Under the pieces are notes generated by a model. That model saw only the letters and a program-made list of their open reading frames with translations. It did not search any database and was not told the origin of the DNA. Source: Halotalea alkalilenta (GTDB taxonomy: Bacteria > Pseudomonadota > Gammaproteobacteria > Pseudomonadales > Halomonadaceae). From it: DNA of 64,000 bases. Below are positions 48,489-58,545 of the stretch, in pieces; the stretch's first letter is position 1, and each line of letters starts with the position of its first letter. Position numbers and translations under genes: made by a program. The stretch lies in assembly GCF_001648175.1 (NCBI RefSeq), contig NZ_CP015243.1, positions 806,001 to 870,000 on the forward strand. The letters are read 5' to 3'.

Positions 48489-51400
48489 AATGCCCTCCCT
48501 CCCTTCGGCGCGAACCGCTACAGAGAACGAGAGCCATGCGCGACCCTGCTTCTCCCTTGGCCCGGCTGCTCGCCGTGGTACTGGTCAACGCCTTGGTCTG
48601 GCAGCCCGTCGCGGCGCTTGCCGAGGGCATCGTCGTAGCGCCGGGCGGTGGCCAGAATACCCGCATCGACCAGGCCGCCAATGGCGTCCCGGTGATCGAT
48701 ATCGCTACGCCGAACGAGCGGGGGCTCTCGCACAACCGCTACCAATCCTTCGATGTCGGCCGTGAAGGCGCGATTCTCAATAACGTCACCGACAAGTGGC
48801 AGACGACCGAGCAGGCGGGGCTGATCGTCGGCAACCCCAATCTGCAGGGCTCGGCAGCGCGGCTGATCGTCAACGAGGTCACCGGCGGCGGTGGCTCTCG
48901 GCTCGCCGGCTACACCGAGGTCGCGGGGCAGGCCGCAGCGGTGGTGATCGCCAACCCTTCCGGGATCGTCTGTGACGGCTGCGGTTTCATCAATACGCCC
49001 CAGGTGACCCTGTCGACCGGTCGACCGTTGATCGACCAAGGCGAGCTGAGCGGTTTCTCCGTCGAGGCCGGAAAGGTCGAAATCGAAGGGCTCGGGCTCG
49101 ATGCTAGCCGGGTCGATCGCTTCGCGATCGTCACTCGTGCCGCTGAATTCAATGCCGCCTTGCATGCCAAGCGCCTGGAGGTGGTCACCGGGCGCAATCA
49201 GGTCGATGCAGACACGCTCGAGGCGACACCGCTCGAGGGCGCGCAGGAGGTGACACCGGAGTTCGCCATCGACGCCTCTGCGCTGGGTGGCATGTACGCC
49301 GACAGCATTCGCTTGGTCGGTACCGAGGCCGGGGTCGGCGTGCGCCTGGCCGGCGACATGGCGGCCAGCGGGGGTGAGCTGCGCATCGATGCGGCCGGCG
49401 GCCTGACGCTGGCCAACGCCTCGAGCCGGGGGAGCCTCATCGCCGATGCGGTAAGTATCGCGGTCGACGGTACCCTGGACGGCGCGGCCGACCTGCGCCT
49501 GTCGGCCGAGCGGCAGATAAGCAACCAAGGCACGCTGCGCGCGGGCGGTGGCATCGAGCTCACCGCCGGTGAGCGGATCACCCAGCATGGCAGCATGCTC
49601 GCCTCGCAGATCGATGCGCGCGCCGGCGATGAACTCGTCAACCAAGGGCAGGTTAGCGGCGACCAGGTATCCCTCGGTGCCGAGACGCTGGTCAACCAGG
49701 GTACGCTGGCGGCGAGCGGTGCGCTGAACATCGAGGCACGCCGTCTCGACAATGCAGGCGGGACCCTTCAGTTCGCCCAAGGGCAGCACGTGGAGCTGGC
49801 GCTCGAGCGGCTCGACAACCGCGATGGCCTCCTGCTGGCCGACGGTGGCGCCCTGGCGCTCGACGCCAGGGCGCTGGACAACCAGCGCGGGGTGATCGCG
49901 GCCGATACGCTCAAGATCGATGCAGGTGCGTTGGACAACCGCGAAGGGTTGATTCAAGCCTCGCGGGGCGAGGCCGCTATCGCGGTAACCCAGCTCGACA
50001 ATCGGACCGGACGGATCGAAGCCCAGCAGGCGCTTCGACTCGTCGCTAAGGAGACTGTCGCCAACCAAGGCGGCCGGCTGCAGGCCGGTGAACGGCTCGA
50101 ACTCAACGCTGGTGACCTGGACAACCGCGACGGGGTAGTGCTCGCCGAGCGCTCGAGCCTGGCGCTGGGCCGGCTCTCCGGCAATCGCGATGGCGTGATC
50201 GAGGCCTCCTCTGGCCCGCTCGAGCTGGCAGTGCGGGCAGAGGCCGACAACGCAGGCGGCTCGCTGATCGCGCGCCAGGGCGAACTGACGCTCTCCGCGG
50301 CGACCCTCGACAACCGCCAGGCCACCATCGCAGGCGATCAGCTGCACCTGGTCAGTGGCGAACTCGACAATAGTGCCGGCCTCTTGCTCGCTCAGCGAGG
50401 GGGGCTGGAGATCTCCAGCGGGGCGCTCGACAACTCCGGCGGCACGCTGATCGGTGACGATGTCGAGCTCAGCGCGAGCCGACTGGATAACCACGATGGC
50501 GGCCTGATCGCCGCCCGCGTCGGCAACGCGCGGCTGGAGGTGGAACGATCGATCGATAACTCGGGCGGCCAGCTGCAGGCGGCCGCCCGGATCGATCTCA
50601 CCGCCGGGCAGCTGGTCAACCGGGATGCGGTGGTGGTCGCCGATGACGTTGCCCTCGACGCCCGCACCCTCGACAACGCAGGCGGGCTGATCAGTGCCGA
50701 GCGCGGTGATCTCGATGCCACGGTGGGCGTGCTGGACAACCGCGGCGGTCTGCTGCTCGGCAAGCGGCTCGAGCTCGACACTGCCAGCCTCGACAACCGC
50801 GGTGGCGCAATGCTGGCCGAGGCCGCCGGGGCGCTGATCCGCGTCCAAGACAGTCTCGACAATCGCGGTGGCATCATCGACGTACGCCACGGCGACTTGA
50901 TGCTCGATGCCGGGCGGATCGACAACCGCGGCGGCGCACTCGCCGCGCTGGGGCTCACGCTGCAGGCGGTACTGCTCGACAACGGTGTCGAGGACGATGG
51001 CGAGGACGTTGACGAGGGTGGCCGGCTGCTGGCTGGCGCAGGGGGTATGCGAGTGCTCGCCGCCGAGGGGCGGCTCGACAACCGCGGTGGCCTGCTGCTG
51101 GTCGACGGCGGGGCGCTCGAGCTCAGCGCCGCCGAACTGGATAACCGCGCCGGGGTAATCCAGTCCGAGCAGGGCAGCTTCGAGCTTGGAGAATTCGACA
51201 ACCGCGAAGGCGAACTCGCCGCGCTCAGCGGGCCGTTGGCGCTGGAGACCTCCTCCCTCGACAACCAGGGTGGCAGGATACTCGCCCAGAGAGCGCTGGC
51301 ACTGGATGCCGAGCGGCTGGACAACCGCTTCGGCCAGCTGGCGGGAAATACGCTACTGCTGAGCGCGGCGGGCATCGACAATCGCGACGGCGGCTTGATC

Positions 51401-54400
51401 GAAGCCGTCGATAGCCTGGTTCTCGATAGCGACACGCTGGACAACCGAGGGGGCGAGCTGCGCGCGCTCGGCACCGACGGAGACAGCCGGCTGCGGGTGG
51501 AGGGCACGCTCGACAACCGCGATGGCAAGCTCTCCTTCGCCAACCAGAACCTGACGCTTGCGGCGCAGCACTGGCGCAACCAGGGGGGCCTTCTGCGCCA
51601 CACCGGCTTGGGCCAGGCCGAGATCGAGGTGGGCGAATTCCAAGGCGCCGGTGGCACGCTCGAAAGCACCGGCGAGTTGATACTGAGTGCGCAGCACGTC
51701 GACGGGCTCGGCAGTCTGGCCAGCAACCGCGCGCTGAGCCTGACCTCGCTCGGTGCGCTAGGGCTCGGCATCGGCGATCGGCTGGCCTCCGCCGGTACGC
51801 TCGAGGTCGAGGCCATGGACCTCGATAACCAAGGCGAAATGGCCAGCAACCAGGCCATTACCCTGCGGCTGCAGGGTGAGCTGGTCAATGCCGGAACGAT
51901 CTCGGCGGGCAGTGGGCTCGAGCTCTCCGCCACCTCGCTCGACCAGCGTGGCCACCTGCTCAGCGGCGGTGATGCCCGCTACCGGCTGACCCAGACGCTC
52001 GACAACCGTGGTCGGCTGACCGCCACCGGCGCGCTCGAGATCGAGGCCGCACGGCTGGATAACCAAGGCACCCTCGGTGCCGGCGGTACGCTGCGGGTGA
52101 GCGCGGGCGAGATCATCAACCAGCCGGACGCGCTGATCTTCTCCGCCGGCGACATGCAGCTGCGCGCGGCCAGCCTGAGCAACCGCTACGCCGATCTGTT
52201 CAGCCTCGGCCGCTTCGACTTCGCCGCCGATGACCAGGGTGGCCGGGCGCGGCTGTTCGAGAATCGCTCGGGCAGCATCGAGGCCCAGGGCGATCTGCGT
52301 CTCGCCGCGGATGAGGTGATCAACACGCGCGATCATTTCTCGATCTTAAGCCACAGCGAAGGCAGCTGGATCGATTACACCGCGACCCAGGTCGATCAGT
52401 ACCGGGTGGAAAGCGACCTCTGTGGAGAGCGAGGTGGCTGTGGCCCCAGGCAGATATATGAAAGAACCTTCTACTACTACCAGCCGATCGTCCACGACAC
52501 GCTGCGCTACGAAGTAGTCGTCGATTCGCCGCTGGCACGGCTGGTTGGCGGCGGCGAGGTCACGATCGACGCCGATCGGTTCAGCAACACCCTTGGCCTG
52601 GTCGCCGCCGGGAGCGACCTGAGCATCCACGCCCGCGAGATCGACAACGGCGGACCCACTGCCTTCCTCGAGCAGCGCCGACGCGAATACCAGCACAACC
52701 AGAGCTACTCGAACTCAAGCGACATCAGATACGTCCAGCGCGCCTCCGACCAGCGCGACGCAGGGATCGAGGCCTGGAATGCGCGCAGCGGCCTCGACGA
52801 ACAGGGCGAGCCGCTGCCACTGCCGGCAATCATCGCCGGCTGGACCTACAGCCTGGTCAGCGACGTCATCTCGCGCCAGGAGATCCCCGGCACCGTCGCC
52901 TCGACGATCCAGGCCGGTGAGCGGGTAACGCTGGTCGCTGGCGAACGGCTGGTCAACGGCCAGGTCGACGAGCAGGTCCAGGCGCAGCTCGAGGGCCGGC
53001 TTGGCGATACGTCGGTCGCGGGGCCGGTCGCGCGATTGAGCTATACCCTCGCGCCCCAGGCGGCGAGCGCAAGCCGGCGCGAAGCAGGTGATCTGAGTGG
53101 CGCCAGCCGCGAGGCCGGCGAGATCGATGAAACCACGCGGACCGAGCTTGGGCTGCCGAGCGGTGAGCGACAGGCGCTGGACACACCTATCGTCATCGAG
53201 CCGGCGGCCAGCTACGCCGATGTGCCATTCGAGCGCATCGCACCCGTCGAGCAGCCGGATTTCCGCCTGCCCCAGGGTGAGTACGGCCTGTTCGTTCAGA
53301 GCCCCTCGCCGCAGAGCCGCTACCTGGTCGAGTCGAATCCGGCCTTCACCGGCCTCGAGAACGTCCTTGGCTCCGACTACCTGCTCGACAAGCTCGGCTA
53401 CAGCGATGACGGTGCCTACCGGCTGCTGGGCGATGGTCGCTACGAAAGCCGGCTGGTCGGCAGTGCGGTACAGGCCGCTACCGGCTCTCGCTTCGTCGAC
53501 GACCGCCTGGGCAGTGAAGCCGACCAGCTGCGCTACCTGTTCGACAACGCCATCGCCTCGAGCGAGCCGCTCGGACTCTCCGTCGGCGTCAGCCTGAGCC
53601 CGGCCCAGACCGCCGCGCTGACCCACGACATCGTCTGGCCCGAGTGGCAGGAGGTCGAGGGGCAGTGGGTACTCGTCCCGGTGCTCTACCTCGCCCAGTT
53701 GGACTCGCGCAAGGTGCGCGGCGGCGCATTGGTGCAAGGGCGCGACATCGAGCTGATCAGCGGCAGCGAGCTGATCAACGTCGGCACGCTCACGGCCGCG
53801 CGGGATACCACGCTCTCGGCCGGCGGCTCGATCCTCCAAGGGGGCCTGGTCGAGGCCGGCGAGCGGGTCTCGATGGTGGCTAACGACAGCATCCGCAACG
53901 CCATCGGCGGCGAGATATCCGCGGCTCAGGTCGACCTGCGCGCGCTTGAGGGCGATATCGTCAACGACCGGCTGGCGATCGTCGCTGGCAGCCGCGACCA
54001 CGCCTTCACCGCGCTCGACGGCGGCGGCCGGATCGTCGCCGGCGAACGCCTCGACCTGCGCGCCGGGGGAGACCTGGTCAACCGCGGCGAGATCGCCTCG
54101 GCAGGCGATGCAGCGCTCGCCGCCGGGCGTGACCTGCGCCTCGAGGCGGTCACCGACGCGCGGCTCGACGTCAATCGCCAGCCCAACCTCACCGAGCGCC
54201 GCGAAAGCGTCGAAGTGCTCGGCAGCCGTCTCGACATCCAAGGCGACGCTCGCCTGAGCGCCGGGCAGGACCTGGTGATCGATGCATCCCGCGTCGATAT
54301 TCACGGCGACCTGCTGGCCGAGGCCGGGCGCGACCTGCGCCTCGACGCTCAGGAGAACTTCGTCGCGAGCGAAAGAGAGCGGCGCAGCAGTCGCCGCTAC

Positions 54401-56092
54401 TCCCATCAGCTCGACGAGCAGGTGCGCCAGCAGGGGAGCGAACTGGTGGTCGGCGGGGACGCCGCAGTGATCGCCGGGCGTGATCTCGGCCTCACCGCGA
54501 GCCGGGTCGAGACCAGCGGCAACGCCTACTTCTACGCCGGGGGAGAGCTGACCCTGGATGCGGCCGCCGATCTCGACCATCAGCTCGACGAGCGGCGCAG
54601 CAAGGGCAGCTTCGGGCGCAAGCGCTCCGAGAGCACCGAACGGCTCACCCTCACCGCGCAAGGCAGCCAGATCGAAAGCGGCGGCGACCTGGTACTGGCA
54701 AGCGAAGGCGACCAGCGCTACCAGGGCGCGAGACTTGCGTCCCAAGGCGAGCTGAGCCTGATCAGCGGCGGCGAGATAGCGTTCGAGGCCGCCCGCGATA
54801 TCGAGCAGCAGAGCCGGCACAAAAGCAGCAGCAGCTTCGCCTGGCAGTCTGCCAAGGGCCGGGGCACGACCGACGAGACCCTGCGCCAGAGCCAACTGAT
54901 CCACCAAGGCGAACTCGCGATCCGCGCGGCCGAAGGAATCTCGATCGAGATTGCCCAAATCGACCAGCGCACGGTGAGCCAGACCCTCGACGCGATGGTC
55001 GCCGCCGACCCGCAGCTCGGCTGGCTGAAGGAGATGGAACAGCGCGGCGACATCGACTGGCGGCAGGTCAAGGAGATCCACGACAGCTTCCAGTACAGCC
55101 AGTCGGGCGTTAGTCCAGTAGTGGGCATGGCGGTCGCGATCGTCACTGCAGCGTTCACCGCCGGCGCGGCAGGAAGTATGATCGGCGCCATGGCAGGGAC
55201 GAGTACCGCAGCCGGTGCGAGTACAGCTGCTTCGATCTGGGCCGCCCAGACCGCGACCGCCGCCGCTGGTTGGGCCAACGCCGCGGTAGCGGGGGCCATC
55301 GGCGGTGCAGTGGGAAGCGCCGCCGGTGCCGTCAGCCAAGGACAGGAGTGGAATCAGGCTGCGCTCAATGGCGCGATTACCGGCGGGCTGGGTAACTACC
55401 TTGCCGGCGGGACATTCCACAACAATCCCATCAACAGCGCGAAAGTGATTGGCACCAGCGTGGCGAATGGCGCCTGGGACGTGGTGGGCAATCGCATCGC
55501 GCTGCTTGGTGCTCAGCAGGTCATGGGCAAAGTGCAGAGTGAATTCGCCGAGAGCATCGGCTTGAGTGGCGAGCAGCTCAACTGGGCGCTGATGAGTGGC
55601 TCGATCATCGGAGCGCAGTTACCCGGCGTGGGAACGCGGTTTAGTGCGACGGATGGTGGCTATAGTCATAACAATTTTATAGGTGAGCGTGGAGTACTGA
55701 ATCGCGATATCCAAGGGTTGCCCTTCGATGCGATCGATATTGCCTTGGGTTACCAAGGGCTGCCCGATTCCACTGTGCAGGCACACTTGGCCTCGCAAGG
55801 GTTCGGCGGCTATACCATGGGCCATAGCCTGGGGGTTTTGAGCGCCAACTATATGGCCACCAATGGTTTGCTCAAAGGAGCCCATCTCTTCTCCCTGCCC
55901 TTCGGCAATATCGCCTCGAGCAATACTACCCTGACCATCGGCGCTGGCGACTTGGTCAACGGCGGCGTCTTGGGTAAAGCGCTCAATCCGAATGCCTACA
56001 TCGTTCCATTACTGCCTTGGGAGCATAATTTTGATCAATTTTATAAACCCTATATCGATCTGTACCCTGAAAGGTATAAGTTTGGTGACTAG
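48485..56092 (+). CDS. cdiA: CdiA/FhaB-type contact-dependent inhibition filament with lipase-like tip
   Basis: 2535 residues. In order: signal peptide (LARLLAVVLVNALVWQPVAA), TPS secretion domain with NPNL (residues ~118) and ANPSGI, FHA-1 repeats (~300-1200), a Tyr-rich repeat-poor middle (~1285-1735) where CdiA receptor-binding domains lie, FHA-2 repeats (~1740-2140), a junction DIDWRQVKEIHDSFQYSQSG and a variable tip (~2209-2535). The tip has G-H-S-L-G (Ser2448), D2489 and H2514, a possible hydrolase triad. No VENN motif is seen. It is exported by CdiB; the tip should enter neighbouring cells. ATG 48536 is an alternative start. CDI function is inferred from architecture. Confidence 0.9.
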   Translation: MKCPPSLRREPLQRTRAMRDPASPLARLLAVVLVNALVWQPVAALAEGIVVAPGGGQNTRIDQAANGVPVIDIATPNERGLSHNRYQSFDVGREGAILNNVTDKWQTTEQAGLIVGNPNLQGSAARLIVNEVTGGGGSRLAGYTEVAGQAAAVVIANPSGIVCDGCGFINTPQVTLSTGRPLIDQGELSGFSVEAGKVEIEGLGLDASRVDRFAIVTRAAEFNAALHAKRLEVVTGRNQVDADTLEATPLEGAQEVTPEFAIDASALGGMYADSIRLVGTEAGVGVRLAGDMAASGGELRIDAAGGLTLANASSRGSLIADAVSIAVDGTLDGAADLRLSAERQISNQGTLRAGGGIELTAGERITQHGSMLASQIDARAGDELVNQGQVSGDQVSLGAETLVNQGTLAASGALNIEARRLDNAGGTLQFAQGQHVELALERLDNRDGLLLADGGALALDARALDNQRGVIAADTLKIDAGALDNREGLIQASRGEAAIAVTQLDNRTGRIEAQQALRLVAKETVANQGGRLQAGERLELNAGDLDNRDGVVLAERSSLALGRLSGNRDGVIEASSGPLELAVRAEADNAGGSLIARQGELTLSAATLDNRQATIAGDQLHLVSGELDNSAGLLLAQRGGLEISSGALDNSGGTLIGDDVELSASRLDNHDGGLIAARVGNARLEVERSIDNSGGQLQAAARIDLTAGQLVNRDAVVVADDVALDARTLDNAGGLISAERGDLDATVGVLDNRGGLLLGKRLELDTASLDNRGGAMLAEAAGALIRVQDSLDNRGGIIDVRHGDLMLDAGRIDNRGGALAALGLTLQAVLLDNGVEDDGEDVDEGGRLLAGAGGMRVLAAEGRLDNRGGLLLVDGGALELSAAELDNRAGVIQSEQGSFELGEFDNREGELAALSGPLALETSSLDNQGGRILAQRALALDAERLDNRFGQLAGNTLLLSAAGIDNRDGGLIEAVDSLVLDSDTLDNRGGELRALGTDGDSRLRVEGTLDNRDGKLSFANQNLTLAAQHWRNQGGLLRHTGLGQAEIEVGEFQGAGGTLESTGELILSAQHVDGLGSLASNRALSLTSLGALGLGIGDRLASAGTLEVEAMDLDNQGEMASNQAITLRLQGELVNAGTISAGSGLELSATSLDQRGHLLSGGDARYRLTQTLDNRGRLTATGALEIEAARLDNQGTLGAGGTLRVSAGEIINQPDALIFSAGDMQLRAASLSNRYADLFSLGRFDFAADDQGGRARLFENRSGSIEAQGDLRLAADEVINTRDHFSILSHSEGSWIDYTATQVDQYRVESDLCGERGGCGPRQIYERTFYYYQPIVHDTLRYEVVVDSPLARLVGGGEVTIDADRFSNTLGLVAAGSDLSIHAREIDNGGPTAFLEQRRREYQHNQSYSNSSDIRYVQRASDQRDAGIEAWNARSGLDEQGEPLPLPAIIAGWTYSLVSDVISRQEIPGTVASTIQAGERVTLVAGERLVNGQVDEQVQAQLEGRLGDTSVAGPVARLSYTLAPQAASASRREAGDLSGASREAGEIDETTRTELGLPSGERQALDTPIVIEPAASYADVPFERIAPVEQPDFRLPQGEYGLFVQSPSPQSRYLVESNPAFTGLENVLGSDYLLDKLGYSDDGAYRLLGDGRYESRLVGSAVQAATGSRFVDDRLGSEADQLRYLFDNAIASSEPLGLSVGVSLSPAQTAALTHDIVWPEWQEVEGQWVLVPVLYLAQLDSRKVRGGALVQGRDIELISGSELINVGTLTAARDTTLSAGGSILQGGLVEAGERVSMVANDSIRNAIGGEISAAQVDLRALEGDIVNDRLAIVAGSRDHAFTALDGGGRIVAGERLDLRAGGDLVNRGEIASAGDAALAAGRDLRLEAVTDARLDVNRQPNLTERRESVEVLGSRLDIQGDARLSAGQDLVIDASRVDIHGDLLAEAGRDLRLDAQENFVASERERRSSRRYSHQLDEQVRQQGSELVVGGDAAVIAGRDLGLTASRVETSGNAYFYAGGELTLDAAADLDHQLDERRSKGSFGRKRSESTERLTLTAQGSQIESGGDLVLASEGDQRYQGARLASQGELSLISGGEIAFEAARDIEQQSRHKSSSSFAWQSAKGRGTTDETLRQSQLIHQGELAIRAAEGISIEIAQIDQRTVSQTLDAMVAADPQLGWLKEMEQRGDIDWRQVKEIHDSFQYSQSGVSPVVGMAVAIVTAAFTAGAAGSMIGAMAGTSTAAGASTAASIWAAQTATAAAGWANAAVAGAIGGAVGSAAGAVSQGQEWNQAALNGAITGGLGNYLAGGTFHNNPINSAKVIGTSVANGAWDVVGNRIALLGAQQVMGKVQSEFAESIGLSGEQLNWALMSGSIIGAQLPGVGTRFSATDGGYSHNNFIGERGVLNRDIQGLPFDAIDIALGYQGLPDSTVQAHLASQGFGGYTMGHSLGVLSANYMATNGLLKGAHLFSLPFGNIASSNTTLTIGAGDLVNGGVLGKALNPNAYIVPLLPWEHNFDQFYKPYIDLYPERYKFGD
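49740..52090 (+). repeat. FHA-1 repeat array inside cdiA
   Basis: More than twenty imperfect repeats of about 20 residues with the pattern L-D-N-R-G/D-G-x-L-x-A-x-x-L-x-L-x-A. They would stack as the beta-helix shaft. The corresponding DNA also gives long antisense open frames, which are by-products of the repeats. Confidence 0.85.
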
Positions 56093-56750
56093 TCTCCTGG
56101 TGGCGGGACTTCTGGGGGGGTGCGTCTCTTATGAACGCTATATATCGGCAGGCACCGAGGATAATTTTGCTGCGGACGATAATATCTTCCGTGTGGACCC
56201 AAATGATTATCCTGTCTTTGCGGTAAATCGGGATATGGAGGCGCCCTTGGCTAATGTGATTCCTCCGCTTGGTAATGGGGTAGAAATGATGCCATTGAAA
56301 AAAGCCTACCGCTGGGAAGTGATGCATGTGGTGAAAGGGCGCTACCTGATCGGCTCCCGAGACTACGATGTAGTCAGATGTATGATAGAGTCTAATGCAG
56401 CTCCGAAGAGAATCCGAAGTAAGGATTGCGATCCCTTCAATCCAAAGGCCAAAGGAGGGAGGTATTTTGTACGTATCTATCTCAACCCCAATGGCCACGC
56501 CTATGGATGGGAGTTTCTCAAGAATCAAATACGCTGGTTTGGGGGAGAAAAAGTGACTGGATTTCGCCTCGATAATACAGGCGACTGGTCGGGACAGCCC
56601 TGGTTCGAGTGTATCGAGCGCTGTGAAAAACTGGCCAATATGACGAATTATTTCGATGACACGGGAACGGGACTAAAGGCGAAATATCCTGTTTTATATA
56701 AACGTTTCATAGAGTTTGTGGAGAAAAATCCCGCAAAACCGCGAGAGTAG
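56031..56750 (+). CDS. cdiI: Predicted lipoprotein immunity protein for the CdiA tip
   Basis: About 239 residues with a lipobox LLGGC after a hydrophobic stretch (SLVTSLLVAG), so probably lipid-anchored in the envelope. The mature part has no family I recognise; it contains DNIFRVDPNDYPVFAV, KGRYLIGS and FRLDNTGDWSGQPWFECIERCEKLA with three late Cys. The start is uncertain: TTG 56031 has GGGAG ahead and keeps a basic residue in the signal; GTG 56085 has AAAGG but no charge. Either way it overlaps the toxin end. Position directly after cdiA and a duplicated pair downstream support immunity. Lower GC than cdiA suggests transfer. Confidence 0.75.
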   Translation: MINFINPISICTLKGISLVTSLLVAGLLGGCVSYERYISAGTEDNFAADDNIFRVDPNDYPVFAVNRDMEAPLANVIPPLGNGVEMMPLKKAYRWEVMHVVKGRYLIGSRDYDVVRCMIESNAAPKRIRSKDCDPFNPKAKGGRYFVRIYLNPNGHAYGWEFLKNQIRWFGGEKVTGFRLDNTGDWSGQPWFECIERCEKLANMTNYFDDTGTGLKAKYPVLYKRFIEFVEKNPAKPRE

Positions 56751-56785
56751 TCGTCGCAGGAAGTGGCGGCATGGATTGGTTGAAC

Positions 56786-58073
56786 TGGCGAGCGAAGGCG
56801 ACCAGCGCTACCAGGGGGCGAGGCTTACGTCCCAAGGCGAGCTGAGCCTGATCAGCGGCGGCGAGATAGCGTTCGAGGCCGCCCACGATCTCGAACAGCA
56901 GAGCCGGCACAAGAGCAGCAGCTTCGCCTGGCAGTCTGCCAAGGGCCGGGGCATGACCGACGAGACCCTGCGCCAGAGCCAGCTGATCCACCAGGGCGAA
57001 CTCGCGATCCGCGCGGCCGAAGGAATCTCGATCGAGATTGCCCAAATCGACCAGAGCACGGTGAGCCAGACCCTCGACGCGATGGTCGCCGCCGACCCAC
57101 AGCTCGGCTGGCTGAAGGAGATGGAACAGCGCGGCGACATCGACTGGCGGCAGGTCAAGGAGATCCACGACAGCTTCCAGTACAGCCAGTCGGGACTCTC
57201 AGGCCCCGCTGCGCTTGCGGTCGCGATCGTGACGGCGTATTACACGGCGGGGGCGGTGAGCGGGCTGGTGGCGAATGGCGCTTCCACGGCAGCTGGTACC
57301 GGGACCGCGCTCGCGGGAGCCGGTTGGGCCAACGTGGCGGCGACCGCGGCCTTGACGGGGGCCGCCAGCAACGCCGCTGTCAGCGCCATCAATAACCGAG
57401 GCGACCTGGGTGCGGTGTTCGATGACGTGACTTCCAGCAACGCGTTGAAGGGCTATGCAAGCGCCGCAGTAATTGCCGGCTTAGGGGCATATACGGACAT
57501 GTGGGGCCGTACAACGACAGAAAGCGGCAACACGCTACTGACCAATCTGCCTGAACGTGCAAAAGCCTATGCACTGAATACGGCCGTCAGAGGTTTGCTG
57601 ACTGGCGCCAACGGTTCCGAGGATTGGGTGACCGTGGCCGGTATTGGCTGACGGGAGAGGCGTATCGATATTGGGTCGGTCGAGAGCCAGACCTGCGGCC
57701 CGGCGTAGACAGGCCAGAGGGGGCAGAATTTCTTCCCACTCCAGAAGATGGCTTCTTTCGCGTGCCCACAGTTAGTCTTGAGGAGGTTGTACGAGAAGGG
57801 AAAAACATTGGCCTCAACGACGTATGCCTATCATCGTTTTCTATTTGCCATGGAACACCGATCAGCAACGCTTTGAATGCCGTGCCAGGATTCAACTCTT
57901 TCGCTACGCTCCACGACACCTGGATGAATTGGCTAGAGGAGAATAAAAGAGCAAATGTGGCGACAAATATTGGATCCATGCCCCCTGCACTAATATTGAA
58001 TTATGGCAGCCTTGCCGACCAATACTATTGGCTCAAACCAACGATCGATCAATCCAGGGAGAATGATAGATGA
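56786..58073 (+). pseudogene. Displaced CdiA tip module 2, frameshifted
   Basis: From 56786 to 57195 the DNA nearly repeats cdiA 54700-55107 (FHA-2 end through DIDWRQVKEIHDSFQYSQSG). It then diverges into a new tip: a Gly/Ala-rich hydrophobic stretch (57200-57500) ending at a stop at 57651. A second frame, 57624-58073, continues as GRYWLTGEAYRYWVGREPDL ... NALNAVPGFNSFATLHDTW and reads like the missing toxin end. The switch needs one lost base, so this looks like one broken module. It has no start or signal of its own. The toxin family is unrecognised. Confidence 0.7.
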
Positions 58074-58402
58074 AGGTCACAAGGGGCATATTGATTTCAT
58101 TGGTGTCGGTATGTTTTTTATTGAGTGGGTGCCATAGTATGTGGGTGGACGGCAAAGACCGTTTAGTTGGTACAAAATTTGAATTGTTGAAAAACAGGAA
58201 CGATAATGGCATGTTATATACCCGCCTTTCAGAGAGGGAAAATCATTTATATAGAGAAGAACCAGAGCCGCCCAATACTCGCTATTTCATAAAATGGAAT
58301 TCACACTGCCGGTATTCGCTGCTGGTCGATCCGAACGATACGATCCTTTCTTGGCGCTTCGAGGAGACGAAAGATCCTAGTCGGGCTTGTGTCATTAATT
58401 AA
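58070..58402 (+). CDS. Predicted lipoprotein immunity protein of module 2
   Basis: 110 residues: MKVTRGILISLVSVCFLLSG followed by the lipobox Cys, then a mature part of about 90 residues with one Cys pair (NSHCRYSLLVDPND ... SRACVIN). The start overlaps the module-2 toxin stop by ATGA, the coupling expected of a toxin-immunity pair. No family is recognised. The AT-rich composition differs from the chromosome. Confidence 0.7.
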   Translation: MKVTRGILISLVSVCFLLSGCHSMWVDGKDRLVGTKFELLKNRNDNGMLYTRLSERENHLYREEPEPPNTRYFIKWNSHCRYSLLVDPNDTILSWRFEETKDPSRACVIN

Positions 58403-58529
58403 GCAAGAGAGTAAACAGGGAAGGCCCAAGGAGGGGCATATTTATTATGTTCTTGGTGAAAGGTCCGATGGTGCGCCACGCATGATATTCAGGCCGAAGG
58501 AAGGTGTCGACTACTTCAATAGGCAATGA
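58389..58529 (+). pseudogene. 46-codon fragment, possible toxin or immunity relic
   Basis: A short frame from GTG 58389 ends in GHIYYVLGERSDGAPRMIFR plus PKEGVDYFNRQ. It has protein-like composition but no ribosome site and no recognised family. It lies between module 2's immunity gene and module 3, so it is probably the tail of a lost gene carried by an earlier module. Confidence 0.35.
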
Positions 58530-58545
58530 GCATGTCTAATAATAA

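Noticed and set aside
48518..50890. 790-codon open frame on the minus strand, opposite cdiA
   Set aside because: It lies inside the FHA repeat DNA, where GC-rich repeats keep the opposite strand open. It has no family resemblance and no ribosome site.
52715..55420. 901-codon open frame on the minus strand, opposite cdiA
   Set aside because: Same reason: antisense to FHA-2 and the tip, with low-complexity composition. A similar frame appears opposite the repeated copy near 56707.
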